Origin: Treponema sp.
GTDB lineage: Bacteria; Spirochaetota; Spirochaetia; Treponematales; Breznakiellaceae
Length of the DNA stretch: 11,794 bases
NCBI GenBank assembly: GCA_031258265.1
Contig: JAIRNB010000251.1
Coordinates: 1 to 11,794 of the forward strand
Reading direction: 5' to 3'
A program made the translations under genes and the position numbers. The notes beneath the pieces were generated by a model that was given only the letters and a program-made list of their open reading frames with translations, was not told the DNA's origin and made no database searches. This document shows, piece after piece, positions 1 through 6,124 of the stretch; the stretch's first letter is position 1, and each line of letters opens with the position of its first letter.

Positions 1-303
1 TCCGAAGCGGGGTCCATGACCTGCCAAACCGTGGTCCGGGAACATACCTACGCATATTGTATGTCCAAGGCCGCGCTGAACATGCAGAGTCATATTTTAC
101 AGAATTCCCTGGTTAAATATGGGGTCAAGGTCCTGGCGGTGGATCCCGGCTATCTGCGGTCCTACATCACCGGCAGGCTGAATTTAGAGGCCACGGTGGA
201 ACCGGCGGACAGCGCCAGGGGGATTCTCAATTTAGTCAAAACCCAGCGGGACCCCGGGGGCCACATGTACTTTTACTACAACGGCAGGGAAATGCAATAC
301 TAG
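1..303 (+). CDS. Short-chain dehydrogenase/reductase (SDR), C-terminal part, 5' end outside the window
   Basis: The reading frame is open from base 1 to the TAG at 301-303, so the gene starts upstream and about 100 residues are visible. The piece carries the SDR active-site segment: a serine-containing SEAGS stretch at the very start and then YAYCMSKAALN, which gives the YxxxK catalytic Tyr and Lys. After it comes VLAVDPGYLRS, the usual VxPGxxxT segment that closes over the NAD(P) cofactor, although the usual Thr is not obvious here. The YAYxxSKAALN wording is closest to the C-factor/CsgA-like branch of SDRs, from memory. The Rossmann GxxxGxG motif would lie outside the window. A methionine at base 16 is in frame but cannot be the true start, because the catalytic Ser lies before it. 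The substrate is not predictable. The gene converges on the radical SAM gene and shares a hairpin terminator with it. Confidence 0.85.
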   Translation, partial: SEAGSMTCQTVVREHTYAYCMSKAALNMQSHILQNSLVKYGVKVLAVDPGYLRSYITGRLNLEATVEPADSARGILNLVKTQRDPGGHMYFYYNGREMQY

Positions 304-322
304 CAGCCTGTTGCACTTGTAG

Positions 323-364
323 ATTTTTTGCCTAGGCGCCTGTGGCGCCCTATATGCAAAAAAT
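323..364. terminator. Bidirectional hairpin terminator between SDR and radical SAM genes
   Basis: An outer stem attttttgc (323-331) pairs with gcaaaaaat (356-364). An inner stem ggcgcc (335-340) pairs with ggcgcc (344-349) across a tgt loop. The A and T tracts on the two sides give a U-run after a GC stem whichever strand is read. It lies 19 nt after the SDR stop and 5 nt after the radical SAM stop, which is the right place for a shared terminator of convergent genes. Confidence 0.8.
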
Positions 365-369
365 CACGA

Positions 370-1374
370 TTATTGCACTGCTTTCGGGCGGGAATAGTAT
401 TTTAACGATTCTTCGTAGTGGTTTTTATCGAGTTCCGCAAAGCCCTCCTCCGACAGGAAGGCGCGGATATGGAAGCAGAGATTACAGGAGGAGGGGTAGT
501 TTTTTTCCGGGACAAAACCCCGGCCCCCGGCGAAATCCAGAAGGGCGGCGGGGCCCTTTTCGTATAGAATTTCAAAAACGGGGTACTTCCCCGCCGGAAT
601 CCCGTCCACCGCCTCCGCCAGGGGGAGCCGGATACCCGTACAGCCGGGGGGAATAAAATAACCGTCCTGATCCACATGGAAATGGCCGGTGCTAAGAAGA
701 TCCCCGCAGGGGGAATTTTTCGCGCCGCCGCCAAAAAGGTCCGCCAGGCTATGGAAGGAGCCGTATTCCTCTTCGATGTTGACGGCCCTGCCCCCAAGCC
801 TGATACCGTAGGAATGGGCAGTATTACTGATGTAACCGGACCGCAAATGTTTCTCCAGTTCTTCCCGGGAATGGGCCGATGAATGTTCCAGGACGGAGAG
901 GGGGCGGAGAAACTGCCGCTTCCAGAGGAAATATGCCATCCCCGTTTCATCGCAGAGCTTCGCAAGTTTAAGGGGGAGCCCGTAGGGAACATGCTCCGCG
1001 TGGAAGGGGTCCAGGGAAATACACAGGGCGCTTACCCCTTCGGCGGCCAGGGCGCGGAGCGTCTCCCGGGCTTCCTTTTCCCGGACGGCCCAAAAGGCGT
1101 TTGTTTCCACATAGTCAAGGCTGATGCCGGCGGCGTCCAACTGACGGACGGCCATGAGGAGGCCCTCAATATCCAGAAAAGGCTCCCCGCCCCCGATGTG
1201 TACCGAACCGATGCCCCCCCGGCGGAGGACGCCGCAAATTTCCTTCATGGTATCCATGGCGATATAACCCCCGGTCCTCGTGGGAGAACAGGCGTAGAGG
1301 CAGTGCCGGCAGGCGGCGTTACAGCGGTAGTTCACCATGATCCCGCCGTGGTACAAATGTCCGGTTTTAAGCAT
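370..1374 (-). CDS. Radical SAM protein with SPASM/twitch-like C-terminal cysteines
   Basis: This 334-residue protein has the radical SAM cluster motif CNAACRHC (Cys18, Cys22, Cys25; CxxxCxxC), which binds the 4Fe-4S cluster that cleaves S-adenosylmethionine. The SAM-binding GGGEPF follows at 61-66. The C-terminal third carries four further cysteines (Cys223, Cys245 and the pair Cys297/Cys300 in CNLC), in a layout like the twitch/SPASM domains that hold an auxiliary cluster; this is inferred. HVDQDGYFIPPGC around 233-245 is typical of that region. The ATG at 1374 is preceded by an AAGGGGG ribosome site. Only 19 bp separate it from the hydantoinase stop, so it is probably the last gene of that operon. 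No short precursor peptide was recognised next to it, so peptide modification cannot be argued from context. Substrate unknown. Confidence 0.85.
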   Translation of the reverse strand: MLKTGHLYHGGIMVNYRCNAACRHCLYACSPTRTGGYIAMDTMKEICGVLRRGGIGSVHIGGGEPFLDIEGLLMAVRQLDAAGISLDYVETNAFWAVREKEARETLRALAAEGVSALCISLDPFHAEHVPYGLPLKLAKLCDETGMAYFLWKRQFLRPLSVLEHSSAHSREELEKHLRSGYISNTAHSYGIRLGGRAVNIEEEYGSFHSLADLFGGGAKNSPCGDLLSTGHFHVDQDGYFIPPGCTGIRLPLAEAVDGIPAGKYPVFEILYEKGPAALLDFAGGRGFVPEKNYPSSCNLCFHIRAFLSEEGFAELDKNHYEESLKYYSRPKAVQ

Positions 1375-1393
1375 TGAGGCCCCCTTAAAAACC

Positions 1394-2827
1394 TTAACCG
1401 GGCCCCCGCCCGCCGTTAAACCTTTCGCGTTTTAGAAAGCGCCCCCGCCCGGCTTCGGCGGAAAATATGCCGTCCCGCAGTAACACTGTTCCCCTGGAGA
1501 TCACCGTGTCCACCGCGCCCTGAATTTCCATTCCCTCGTAGGGGGAGTAATCCACACGGCTGTGGATACCCTCCCGGCGGATCGTCCATCTTTTCTCCGG
1601 ATCAATGAGAACCAGGTCCGCCTCCGAGCCTTCACTAATAGTTCCCTTGCGGGGGTACAGGCCGAAGAGTTTCGCCGGATTGGTGGAACAAAGTTCCGTA
1701 AAGCGGCGCAGGCTGATCCTCCCCCTGGCTACCCCTTCGGAAAAGAGGAGGGGGAGACGTTCTTCGATACCCGGCGCGCCGCCGGGACATTTGGTAAAAT
1801 CGTCTTTCCCCAGGATTTTTTGGGTTTCAAAAAAGAAGGGGCAGTGATCGGTGGCCACCGTATCTATGCCGGCGGCCAGGGCCCCCCAAAGGGCCTCGTT
1901 ATCGGCCTTTTTCCGCAGGGGGGGAGAGATAATGTACTTGAGGCCCTGATCTCCGGGCAGGTCGTAGAGGCTGTCGTCCAGCAGGAGGTACTGGGGGCAG
2001 GTTTCGGCGTAGATGTTCCGCTGCCCCTTCTCCCGGGCGGCCCTGATAAAGTCCAGGGCCAGGCCGTTGGACAGATGGACGATGTAGAGGGGCGCGCCGG
2101 AGGCTATGCGGGCCAGGAGGATCATCCGGTTTACCGCCTCCGCCTCACATTCGGCGGGCCTGGAGAGGGGATGGTAACGGGGGGACAATTTTCCTTCGGC
2201 AATAAACCTTTTCTGTAAAAGGCCGATTACCCCGTCGTTTTCCGGGTGGACGGTAACGAGAATCCCCGCGTCCCTGGCCTTTTCCAAAACCCGCAGGGCC
2301 TCCCCGTCGCCGGTTTTATAGCCGTAGGTTAAGTAAATCTTACAGCTTGTGATTCCCTGTCCGGCAAGATCGTCCAGGGCGGCAAGGATGCTGTCGTCCA
2401 CATGCTGAATCACGGCGTGGAAGCCGTAATCAATGACCGCTTTTCCCCGGGCAAGATCGTGGTACTTTCGAATCTGATGATCCAGGGGGCAGCCGGGGGG
2501 CCCAAAGCCCGGATGATCGATGATGCTGGTGGTTCCCCCCCAGACGGCGGCCCTTGTGCCGGTATAAAAATCGTCACTGGCCAGGGCGCTGCCCGTATCC
2601 AGAGAGAGGTGGGTGTGGACATCAACGCCGCCGGGGATGAGAATTTTTCCCGTCCCGTCAATAATTTCCCAATCCCCCTGGCCGGGCATGGGGAAAGCGG
2701 CGCTTTCTCCGGGATTCCGGGGGGCGCTGATACGGCTTATCAGCTCCCCTTCTACCAGGACATCCCGCAGGGCCTCATCTTCCGGACCGGCCACCAGGGC
2801 GCCGGTAATGAATAATTTTTTGGCCAT
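1394..2827 (-). CDS. hydA: D-hydantoinase / dihydropyrimidinase-family amidohydrolase, HyuA (YgeZ)-like
   Basis: A 477-residue cyclic amidohydrolase that opens cyclic imide or ureide rings (hydantoins, dihydropyrimidines) at a binuclear metal site. The metal ligands are all visible: HTH at 71-73, the carbamylated Lys163 in SCKIYLTY, His194 (TVHPEN), His251 (IVHLSN) and Asp327 (ATDHCPF). Tyr168 is the expected active-site tyrosine. GAPGIEERLPLL after the Asp ligand is the dihydropyrimidinase signature. Compared from memory, long stretches match E. coli HyuA/YgeZ (FTGTRAA, IIDHxGFGPxGC, KAVIDYxFH, VIQH, and AGRGRFL near the C terminus). That protein belongs to an anaerobic purine/hydantoin catabolic cluster. 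The start MAKKLFITGA aligns with HyuA; an SD-like GGCAGG lies about 10 nt upstream. The serine recombinase stop is 23 bp upstream and the radical SAM start 19 bp downstream. No catalytic residue is missing. The exact substrate is uncertain. Confidence 0.92.
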   Translation of the reverse strand: MAKKLFITGALVAGPEDEALRDVLVEGELISRISAPRNPGESAAFPMPGQGDWEIIDGTGKILIPGGVDVHTHLSLDTGSALASDDFYTGTRAAVWGGTTSIIDHPGFGPPGCPLDHQIRKYHDLARGKAVIDYGFHAVIQHVDDSILAALDDLAGQGITSCKIYLTYGYKTGDGEALRVLEKARDAGILVTVHPENDGVIGLLQKRFIAEGKLSPRYHPLSRPAECEAEAVNRMILLARIASGAPLYIVHLSNGLALDFIRAAREKGQRNIYAETCPQYLLLDDSLYDLPGDQGLKYIISPPLRKKADNEALWGALAAGIDTVATDHCPFFFETQKILGKDDFTKCPGGAPGIEERLPLLFSEGVARGRISLRRFTELCSTNPAKLFGLYPRKGTISEGSEADLVLIDPEKRWTIRREGIHSRVDYSPYEGMEIQGAVDTVISRGTVLLRDGIFSAEAGRGRFLKRERFNGGRGPG

Positions 2828-2850
2828 AGATTTTTGCCTGCCCGGTTTTC

Positions 2851-3459
2851 TTAAACCTTGACGTTTTTACTTTTTTTAACGCAAAACCGGTAAAGTGTAA
2901 AGCGGTGAACACCCAGCATCTGCGCAATTTCTATTTTTGAAAATCCCCGGGCCAGCAATTCCCGGATCTTATTTTCCTTGCCGGATAATTTAAGGTTTTT
3001 ATTTTTACTGCCCTTGGGGCGTCCTATGTGTACCCCTTCGGCGGAGGCGCGGGCCAGGGCCTCCTTTGTCCGCTGGCTTATGAGGTTACGTTCTATTTCC
3101 GCGGAAAGCCCGAAGGCAAAGGCCAATACTTTACTGCTTATATCGGCGCCCAGGCGGTAGTTGTCTTTAATTGTCCAAAGCTGTATTTCCCGCTTCATGC
3201 ACTGATTTAGAACATCCATGATCATAAAAAGGCTCCGCCCCAGCCGCGATAATTCAGAACATATTAAAATATCGTCCTTTTTAAGTTCCTCTAATAATCC
3301 TCCTAATTCCCTGTCCCCCACGTCTTTAGTTCCGCTGATTGTTTCTTCAACCCATTTGTTGATAGAAATATTATTTTTCTTGCAAAACTGGTTAATTTCA
3401 AACCGCTGATTTTCAACGGTTTGTTTTCCTGTACTTACACGGATATATCCGTAAATCAT
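2851..3459 (-). CDS. Serine recombinase (resolvase/invertase family), Mpi-like
   Basis: A 202-residue small serine recombinase. It opens with YGYIRVST, so Ser9 is the nucleophile that forms the phosphoserine DNA link. SRLGRS at 71-76 is the conserved arginine-rich active-site motif. The long E helix follows (about 105-135), then GRPKGSKNK and a C-terminal helix-turn-helix (about 163-193) with IAQMLGVHRFTLYRF. The length and the opening wording are like the Bacteroides Mpi type of DNA invertase, from memory. GGAGGAG lies 6-7 nt before the ATG and supports the start. Base composition is clearly more AT-rich than the neighbouring metabolic genes, which suggests transfer. It is the first gene of a tight run into the hydantoinase, so its promoter may drive that gene. 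A tandem repeat cluster lies upstream. Whether it inverts, resolves or has become a resident gene cannot be told. Confidence 0.92.
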   Translation of the reverse strand: MIYGYIRVSTGKQTVENQRFEINQFCKKNNISINKWVEETISGTKDVGDRELGGLLEELKKDDILICSELSRLGRSLFMIMDVLNQCMKREIQLWTIKDNYRLGADISSKVLAFAFGLSAEIERNLISQRTKEALARASAEGVHIGRPKGSKNKNLKLSGKENKIRELLARGFSKIEIAQMLGVHRFTLYRFCVKKSKNVKV

Positions 3460-3489
3460 GGCGCACTCCTCCGCTTAATATGTTTGTTT

Positions 3490-3519
3490 TTAATATTTAC
3501 AAAATATACCGCAGTACAA
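3490..3519 (-). promoter_or_regulatory. Candidate promoter of the recombinase-hydantoinase-radical SAM run
   Basis: Read on the minus strand, TTGTAC (3519-3514) and TATTAA (3495-3490) are separated by 18 bp and lie about 30 bp before the recombinase ATG. The surrounding 60 bp is very AT-rich. An atattt-aca-aaatat dyad (3493-3507) overlaps the spacer and -10. It could be a recombinase crossover or binding site, but this is only a placement argument. Confidence 0.35.
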
Positions 3520-3669
3520 TTTATATAATTCCATTCGATGTATTTACCATTTTCGGCTTTTATGGGGGAATAAAAAACCCTTGAACGGCACAGGGGCCGT
3601 TATTATATCTTTTACATGTGCCAGGGGAGAAGCGACAATAATTTCTTTATATAGCCTGCGGTTTTTTCC

Positions 3670-3729
3670 CAATTTGGGGGCATACGGAGGCGCTACGCGA
3701 AGCCGCAGGGGTTTAATTAACAAGCTACG
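3670..3729 (+). repeat. 60-bp direct repeat, copy 1
   Basis: Begins caatttgggggcatacgg and ends ggtttaattaacaagctacg. It is identical to the second copy except for two adjacent bases (gg at 3708-3709 against tt at 3843-3844). It is followed by a perfect hairpin at 3742-3764 (stem ggagtttcgc/gcgaaactcc, loop ttc) and another at 3777-3796. Confidence 0.9.
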
Positions 3730-3776
3730 GCTTTATTTCCCGGAGTTTCGCTTCGCGAAACTCCCGCACGCGCACT

Positions 3777-3796
3777 GCCCCGGTTAAAACCGGGGC
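3777..3796. repeat. Perfect 9-bp hairpin in the repeat unit
   Basis: gccccggtt (3777-3785) pairs with aaccggggc (3788-3796) around an aa loop. On the plus strand it is followed by gcatttttc, so it is terminator-like, but no plus-strand gene precedes it. It is more likely part of the repeat element. Confidence 0.55.
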
Positions 3797-3804
3797 GCAT
3801 TTTT

Positions 3805-3864
3805 CAATTTGGGGGCATACGGAGGCGCTACGCGAAGCCGCATTGGTTTAATTAACAAGCTACG
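3805..3864 (+). repeat. 60-bp direct repeat, copy 2
   Basis: 58 of 60 bases match copy 1, and it lies 135 bp after it in the same orientation. Like copy 1, it is followed by gcgcactg and then a hairpin: here an imperfect 9-bp stem at 3880-3899 with one mismatch and an aa loop. In copy 1 the equivalent is a perfect 9-bp stem (3777-3796), also with an aa loop. The repeated unit is therefore the 60-mer plus a covarying hairpin. Confidence 0.9.
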
Positions 3865-3910
3865 CTTGCTCCGCGCACTGGTGCGGCTAAAGCCACACCG
3901 CATGGTTTAA

Positions 3911-3970
3911 CTATGGGGCATACGATGGCGCTAGGCCATGCCACGGTAGACTAATAAACAACCTGCGGTT
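3911..3970 (+). repeat. Degenerate third copy of the 60-bp repeat
   Basis: ctatggggcatacgatgg, then ggcgcta, a diverged middle and actaataaacaacctgcgg follow the same order of blocks as copies 1 and 2, with many substitutions. The offset from copy 2 is about 103 bp. Its end forms an 8-bp hairpin (aaacaacc/ggttgttt, 3956-3974). Confidence 0.6.
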
Positions 3971-3980
3971 GTTTGTTCTT

Positions 3981-4080
3981 GGCCTGCGCGAGGGATAGAG
4001 CGGAAATACTTTTGGCGAAGCCAAAAGATTGCAGCGATAGCCCGGTCCCCGCCCTTGCAAAGACAAGGGCGGGGATGCGC
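3981..4080. other. Two-box hairpin intergenic element
   Basis: Two related boxes, gagggatagagcggaaata (3990-4008) and attgcagcgatagcccgg (4028-4045), share a GATag...AGCG-like core. They flank a perfect hairpin with stem cttttggc/gccaaaag and loop gaa (4009-4027). A second, longer hairpin (4046-4075) follows at once. From memory, similar two-box sequences occur between genes in other gut bacteria, but this is unverified. It could be a transcript-end element of the ABC operon, a mobile repeat, or a structured RNA. Confidence 0.4.
4046..4075 (-). terminator. Long hairpin downstream of the ABC importer operon
   Basis: tccccgcccttg (4046-4057) pairs perfectly over 12 bp with caagggcgggga (4064-4075) around a 6-nt loop. 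It lies about 30 nt past the stop of the last permease gene. There is no clean U-run directly after it on the minus strand, so it may act as a transcript-end stabiliser or an atypical terminator. Confidence 0.5.
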
Positions 4081-4104
4081 CCAAATATTTATCTTCGTAA
4101 ACCG

Positions 4105-5052
4105 CTAGGCTTCTTCCCTGAAATACGGGAGACCCAGGGAGGCGGGGCTTTGGTACTTTTTCTGTTTTTTGCGGGTGATAAAAACCAGGACCAGGATGGT
4201 TGCCAGGTAGGGCAGCATGTCGAGGATCTGGGGGGAGGCAACGATTCTGAAGCCGGGGAGGCGGAATTCCATGCCCTGAAACTTGAAGCCGATGCCTTTG
4301 AGGGCGCCGAAGAGGTAGGCGGCGAAGACGGCCCGCAGAGGGTTCCAGGTGCTGAAGATGATTAGGGCTACGGCGATCCAGCCTGCTCCGGCGGTGATGT
4401 TTTCCTGCCAGCGGGGGACAAATACCAGGGAGAGGTAGGCCCCCCCGACGCCGCAGAGGAAGCCGCCCAGGACGATGTGGATGTACTTGTAAAGGTTTAC
4501 GGGGATTCCCGACGCGTCGGCCACGGCGGGGCTTTCCCCCACGGCCCTGGCGTTGAGGCCGGGGCGGGTAAAGCGGAAATAGACGTACATGAGGACCGCC
4601 AGGACCATGCCGGCCAGGACATAGGGGCTTTGGTCGAAGAAAATCTCCCCCAGGATGGGAATCCGGGAAAGGAGGGGGACTTTACGGGGGGCGAAGGCGG
4701 CGGCTACGGATTCGGGGAGGGCCTTGCCGGAGAGTTCCTTCCCTAAAAAGCCGGAGACTCCGCCGCCGAAAATGGTGAGGATGAGGCCGGTGACTACCTG
4801 GTTCCCCCGGAGGCTTACGGTGATGAGGCCGTAGATGAGGGCCCCCGCGGCTCCGGCGATTCCGGCGGCAAAAATTGCCGCCAGGGGGCTGGCGCTGCTG
4901 AGGGCGGCGGAAAAGCCCACGGAGGCGCCCAGGAGCATCATCCCTTCTATGCCGAGGTTCATGTTGCCGATTCTTTCGCAGAGGATTCCCCCCAGGACGG
5001 CAAAGAGGATATGGGTTCCCATTTGTACGGAGCTGTGCAGAAAGGCGATCAT
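4105..5052 (-). CDS. ABC importer permease, NupQ/YufQ-like (BPD_transp_2 family)
   Basis: A 315-residue, very hydrophobic inner-membrane protein with about eight predicted membrane segments. It contains ERIGNMNLGIEGMMLLGA (about 26-43), the conserved motif of the second permease in BMP-type nucleoside/purine importers, and later LNARAVGES and an ITAGAGWIAVALIIF segment typical of the family. It is the last gene of the four-gene operon. Its ATG overlaps the TGA of the preceding permease by four bases (ATGA, 5049-5052), a sign of translational coupling. It pairs with the other permease to form the membrane channel. Length is normal. The purine/nucleoside substrate is inferred from the binding protein, not from this gene. 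Confidence 0.92.
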   Translation of the reverse strand: MIAFLHSSVQMGTHILFAVLGGILCERIGNMNLGIEGMMLLGASVGFSAALSSASPLAAIFAAGIAGAAGALIYGLITVSLRGNQVVTGLILTIFGGGVSGFLGKELSGKALPESVAAAFAPRKVPLLSRIPILGEIFFDQSPYVLAGMVLAVLMYVYFRFTRPGLNARAVGESPAVADASGIPVNLYKYIHIVLGGFLCGVGGAYLSLVFVPRWQENITAGAGWIAVALIIFSTWNPLRAVFAAYLFGALKGIGFKFQGMEFRLPGFRIVASPQILDMLPYLATILVLVFITRKKQKKYQSPASLGLPYFREEA

Positions 5053-6122
5053 GATTTTCCCCCCCGGACCAGGCGGTAACGGATAAAGAATTCGCTGCCC
5101 AGCACAAAAAAGATGATGATCCCCTGGAGTACCTGGGAAATGGAGGCGGGGATCTGGAGGGAACTCTGGAGGAAGCTGCCCCCCTGGATCAGCATGGAAA
5201 AGAGGAAGGACACGGCCAGGACCACCGGGGGGGAGAGGCGGGAAAGCCAGGTGGTGATCACCGCGGTAAAGCCCAGGCCCCCGGAGAGCTGTTCGGAGAG
5301 GCTCCGTTCCACCGCGGAAGCCTGCATCATCCCCGCTATGCCGCAGAGGCCGCCGGAGATCACGATGGCAGTGAACATGATCCGCAGTACGTGCATCCCC
5401 GCATAGCGGGCGGTGGCTTCGCTTTCCCCCAGCACGTCTATTTCGTAACCCAGGCGGGTCTTTTTCAGGACAAACCAGAGGGCCAGGCTAAGGACGATGG
5501 TGATAAGCCAGCCTGCATGGACCCCCAGGAGGCCGGGGAGTACGGCGTTAGGGCTAAAGGGGGCGATCTTGGGGAAGCCGGAACCTGCCGGGTCCCGCCA
5601 GGGCCCGTACTGGAGGTAGCTGACCCACTTGGCGGCCACATAGTTGAGCATGAGGGTGGCCAGGGTTTCACTGACGGAAAAGCGGGCCTTGAGGAAGGCG
5701 GGGATCATGGCCCAGGCGGCGCCAAAGGCCAGGGCGGTGATAAACATGAGGGGGAGGAGGAGGAGGGCCGGGAGGGAGGGGAAGGCAAAGGCCATGAGGG
5801 AAGCGCCGTAGGCCCCCATGTAGAACTGGCCTTCCTGGCCGATGTTCCAAAATTTCATCCGAAAGGCAACGAGGGTTCCCAGGGACAGGACCGAAAGGGG
5901 GATGGCCTTTTGGATGGTGTTCCGCAGGCGGTAGGCGGTGCCCAGGGAACCGGCGATGATTCTGCCGTAGATGTCCAGGGGGTTGTAGCCGAGGATCAGG
6001 ATGATAAGCCCCGAGGCGAGCAGGGCGGCCAGGACTCCGGCCAGGCGCAGGCCGTTTTCCCGCAGGGGGGAGCTTTCCTCCCTTGGGACGATTCGCGGCA
6101 TCAGGGGGACGATTCGCGGCAT
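5049..6122 (-). CDS. ABC importer permease, NupP/YufP-like (BPD_transp_2 family)
   Basis: A 357-residue membrane protein from the start chosen here. It contains FWNIGQEGQFYMGA, the hallmark of the first permease of BMP-type importers, followed by SETLATLMLNYVA and EATARYAGM, all standard for the family. The frame is open 72 bases further upstream (to 6194), but that would run through the repeat tail of the ATPase gene in another frame and add a basic, proline-rich leader unlike the family. The ATG at 6122 shares its A with the ATPase stop (TGATG). A 21-bp tandem duplication creates a second TGATG and a second possible start at 6101, which gives the MPRIV-P-L-MPRIV-P beginning. Coupled to the downstream permease by an ATGA overlap. 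Confidence 0.9.
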   Translation of the reverse strand: MPRIVPLMPRIVPREESSPLRENGLRLAGVLAALLASGLIILILGYNPLDIYGRIIAGSLGTAYRLRNTIQKAIPLSVLSLGTLVAFRMKFWNIGQEGQFYMGAYGASLMAFAFPSLPALLLLPLMFITALAFGAAWAMIPAFLKARFSVSETLATLMLNYVAAKWVSYLQYGPWRDPAGSGFPKIAPFSPNAVLPGLLGVHAGWLITIVLSLALWFVLKKTRLGYEIDVLGESEATARYAGMHVLRIMFTAIVISGGLCGIAGMMQASAVERSLSEQLSGGLGFTAVITTWLSRLSPPVVLAVSFLFSMLIQGGSFLQSSLQIPASISQVLQGIIIFFVLGSEFFIRYRLVRGGKS

Positions 6123-6124
6123 CA
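6083..6124 (-). repeat. 21-bp tandem duplication at the ATPase/permease junction
   Basis: Two adjacent copies (6104-6124 and 6083-6103) of a unit that reads TGATGCCGCGAATCGTCCC on the minus strand match at 19 of 21 bases. It duplicates the TGATG stop-start overlap, so the permease has two candidate starts 21 nt apart. The first few residues of the permease are therefore repeated. Confidence 0.85.

Larger units (their letters stand above)
3460..4104. other. 645-bp gene-free intergenic region with repeats and hairpins
   Basis: No convincing gene on either strand. From 3460 to about 3560 it is AT-rich and holds the likely recombinase promoter. From 3670 to about 3970 it holds a repeat family with three copies in the same orientation. 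Perfect hairpins occur at 3742-3764, 3777-3796, 3956-3974, 4009-4027 and 4046-4075, and an imperfect one at 3880-3899. The only sizeable open frame (3581-3787, plus) merely translates the repeat and has no ribosome site. No tRNA or rRNA was recognised. Confidence 0.7.

Noticed and set aside
3581..3787. 68-codon plus-strand open frame across repeat copy 1
   Set aside because: It has no ribosome site and most of it is a translation of the repeat and its hairpins.
3670..3864. Invertible promoter switch acted on by the serine recombinase
   Set aside because: The two clear repeat copies are in direct, not inverted, orientation, and no other inverted pair flanking a promoter was found in the window.
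3670..3970. CRISPR array
   Set aside because: Only two near-identical 60-bp copies plus one degraded copy, with unequal spacing (135 and 103 bp), internal hairpins and no cas genes.
3880..4080. tRNA or known riboswitch
   Set aside because: Hairpins are present but no cloverleaf, T-loop or recognisable riboswitch core. It also lies downstream of the importer operon, not in a leader.
4682..5107. Minus-strand 141-codon open frame across the two permease genes
   Set aside because: Out of frame with both permeases, Arg/Pro/His-rich, and fully overlapped by well-supported genes.
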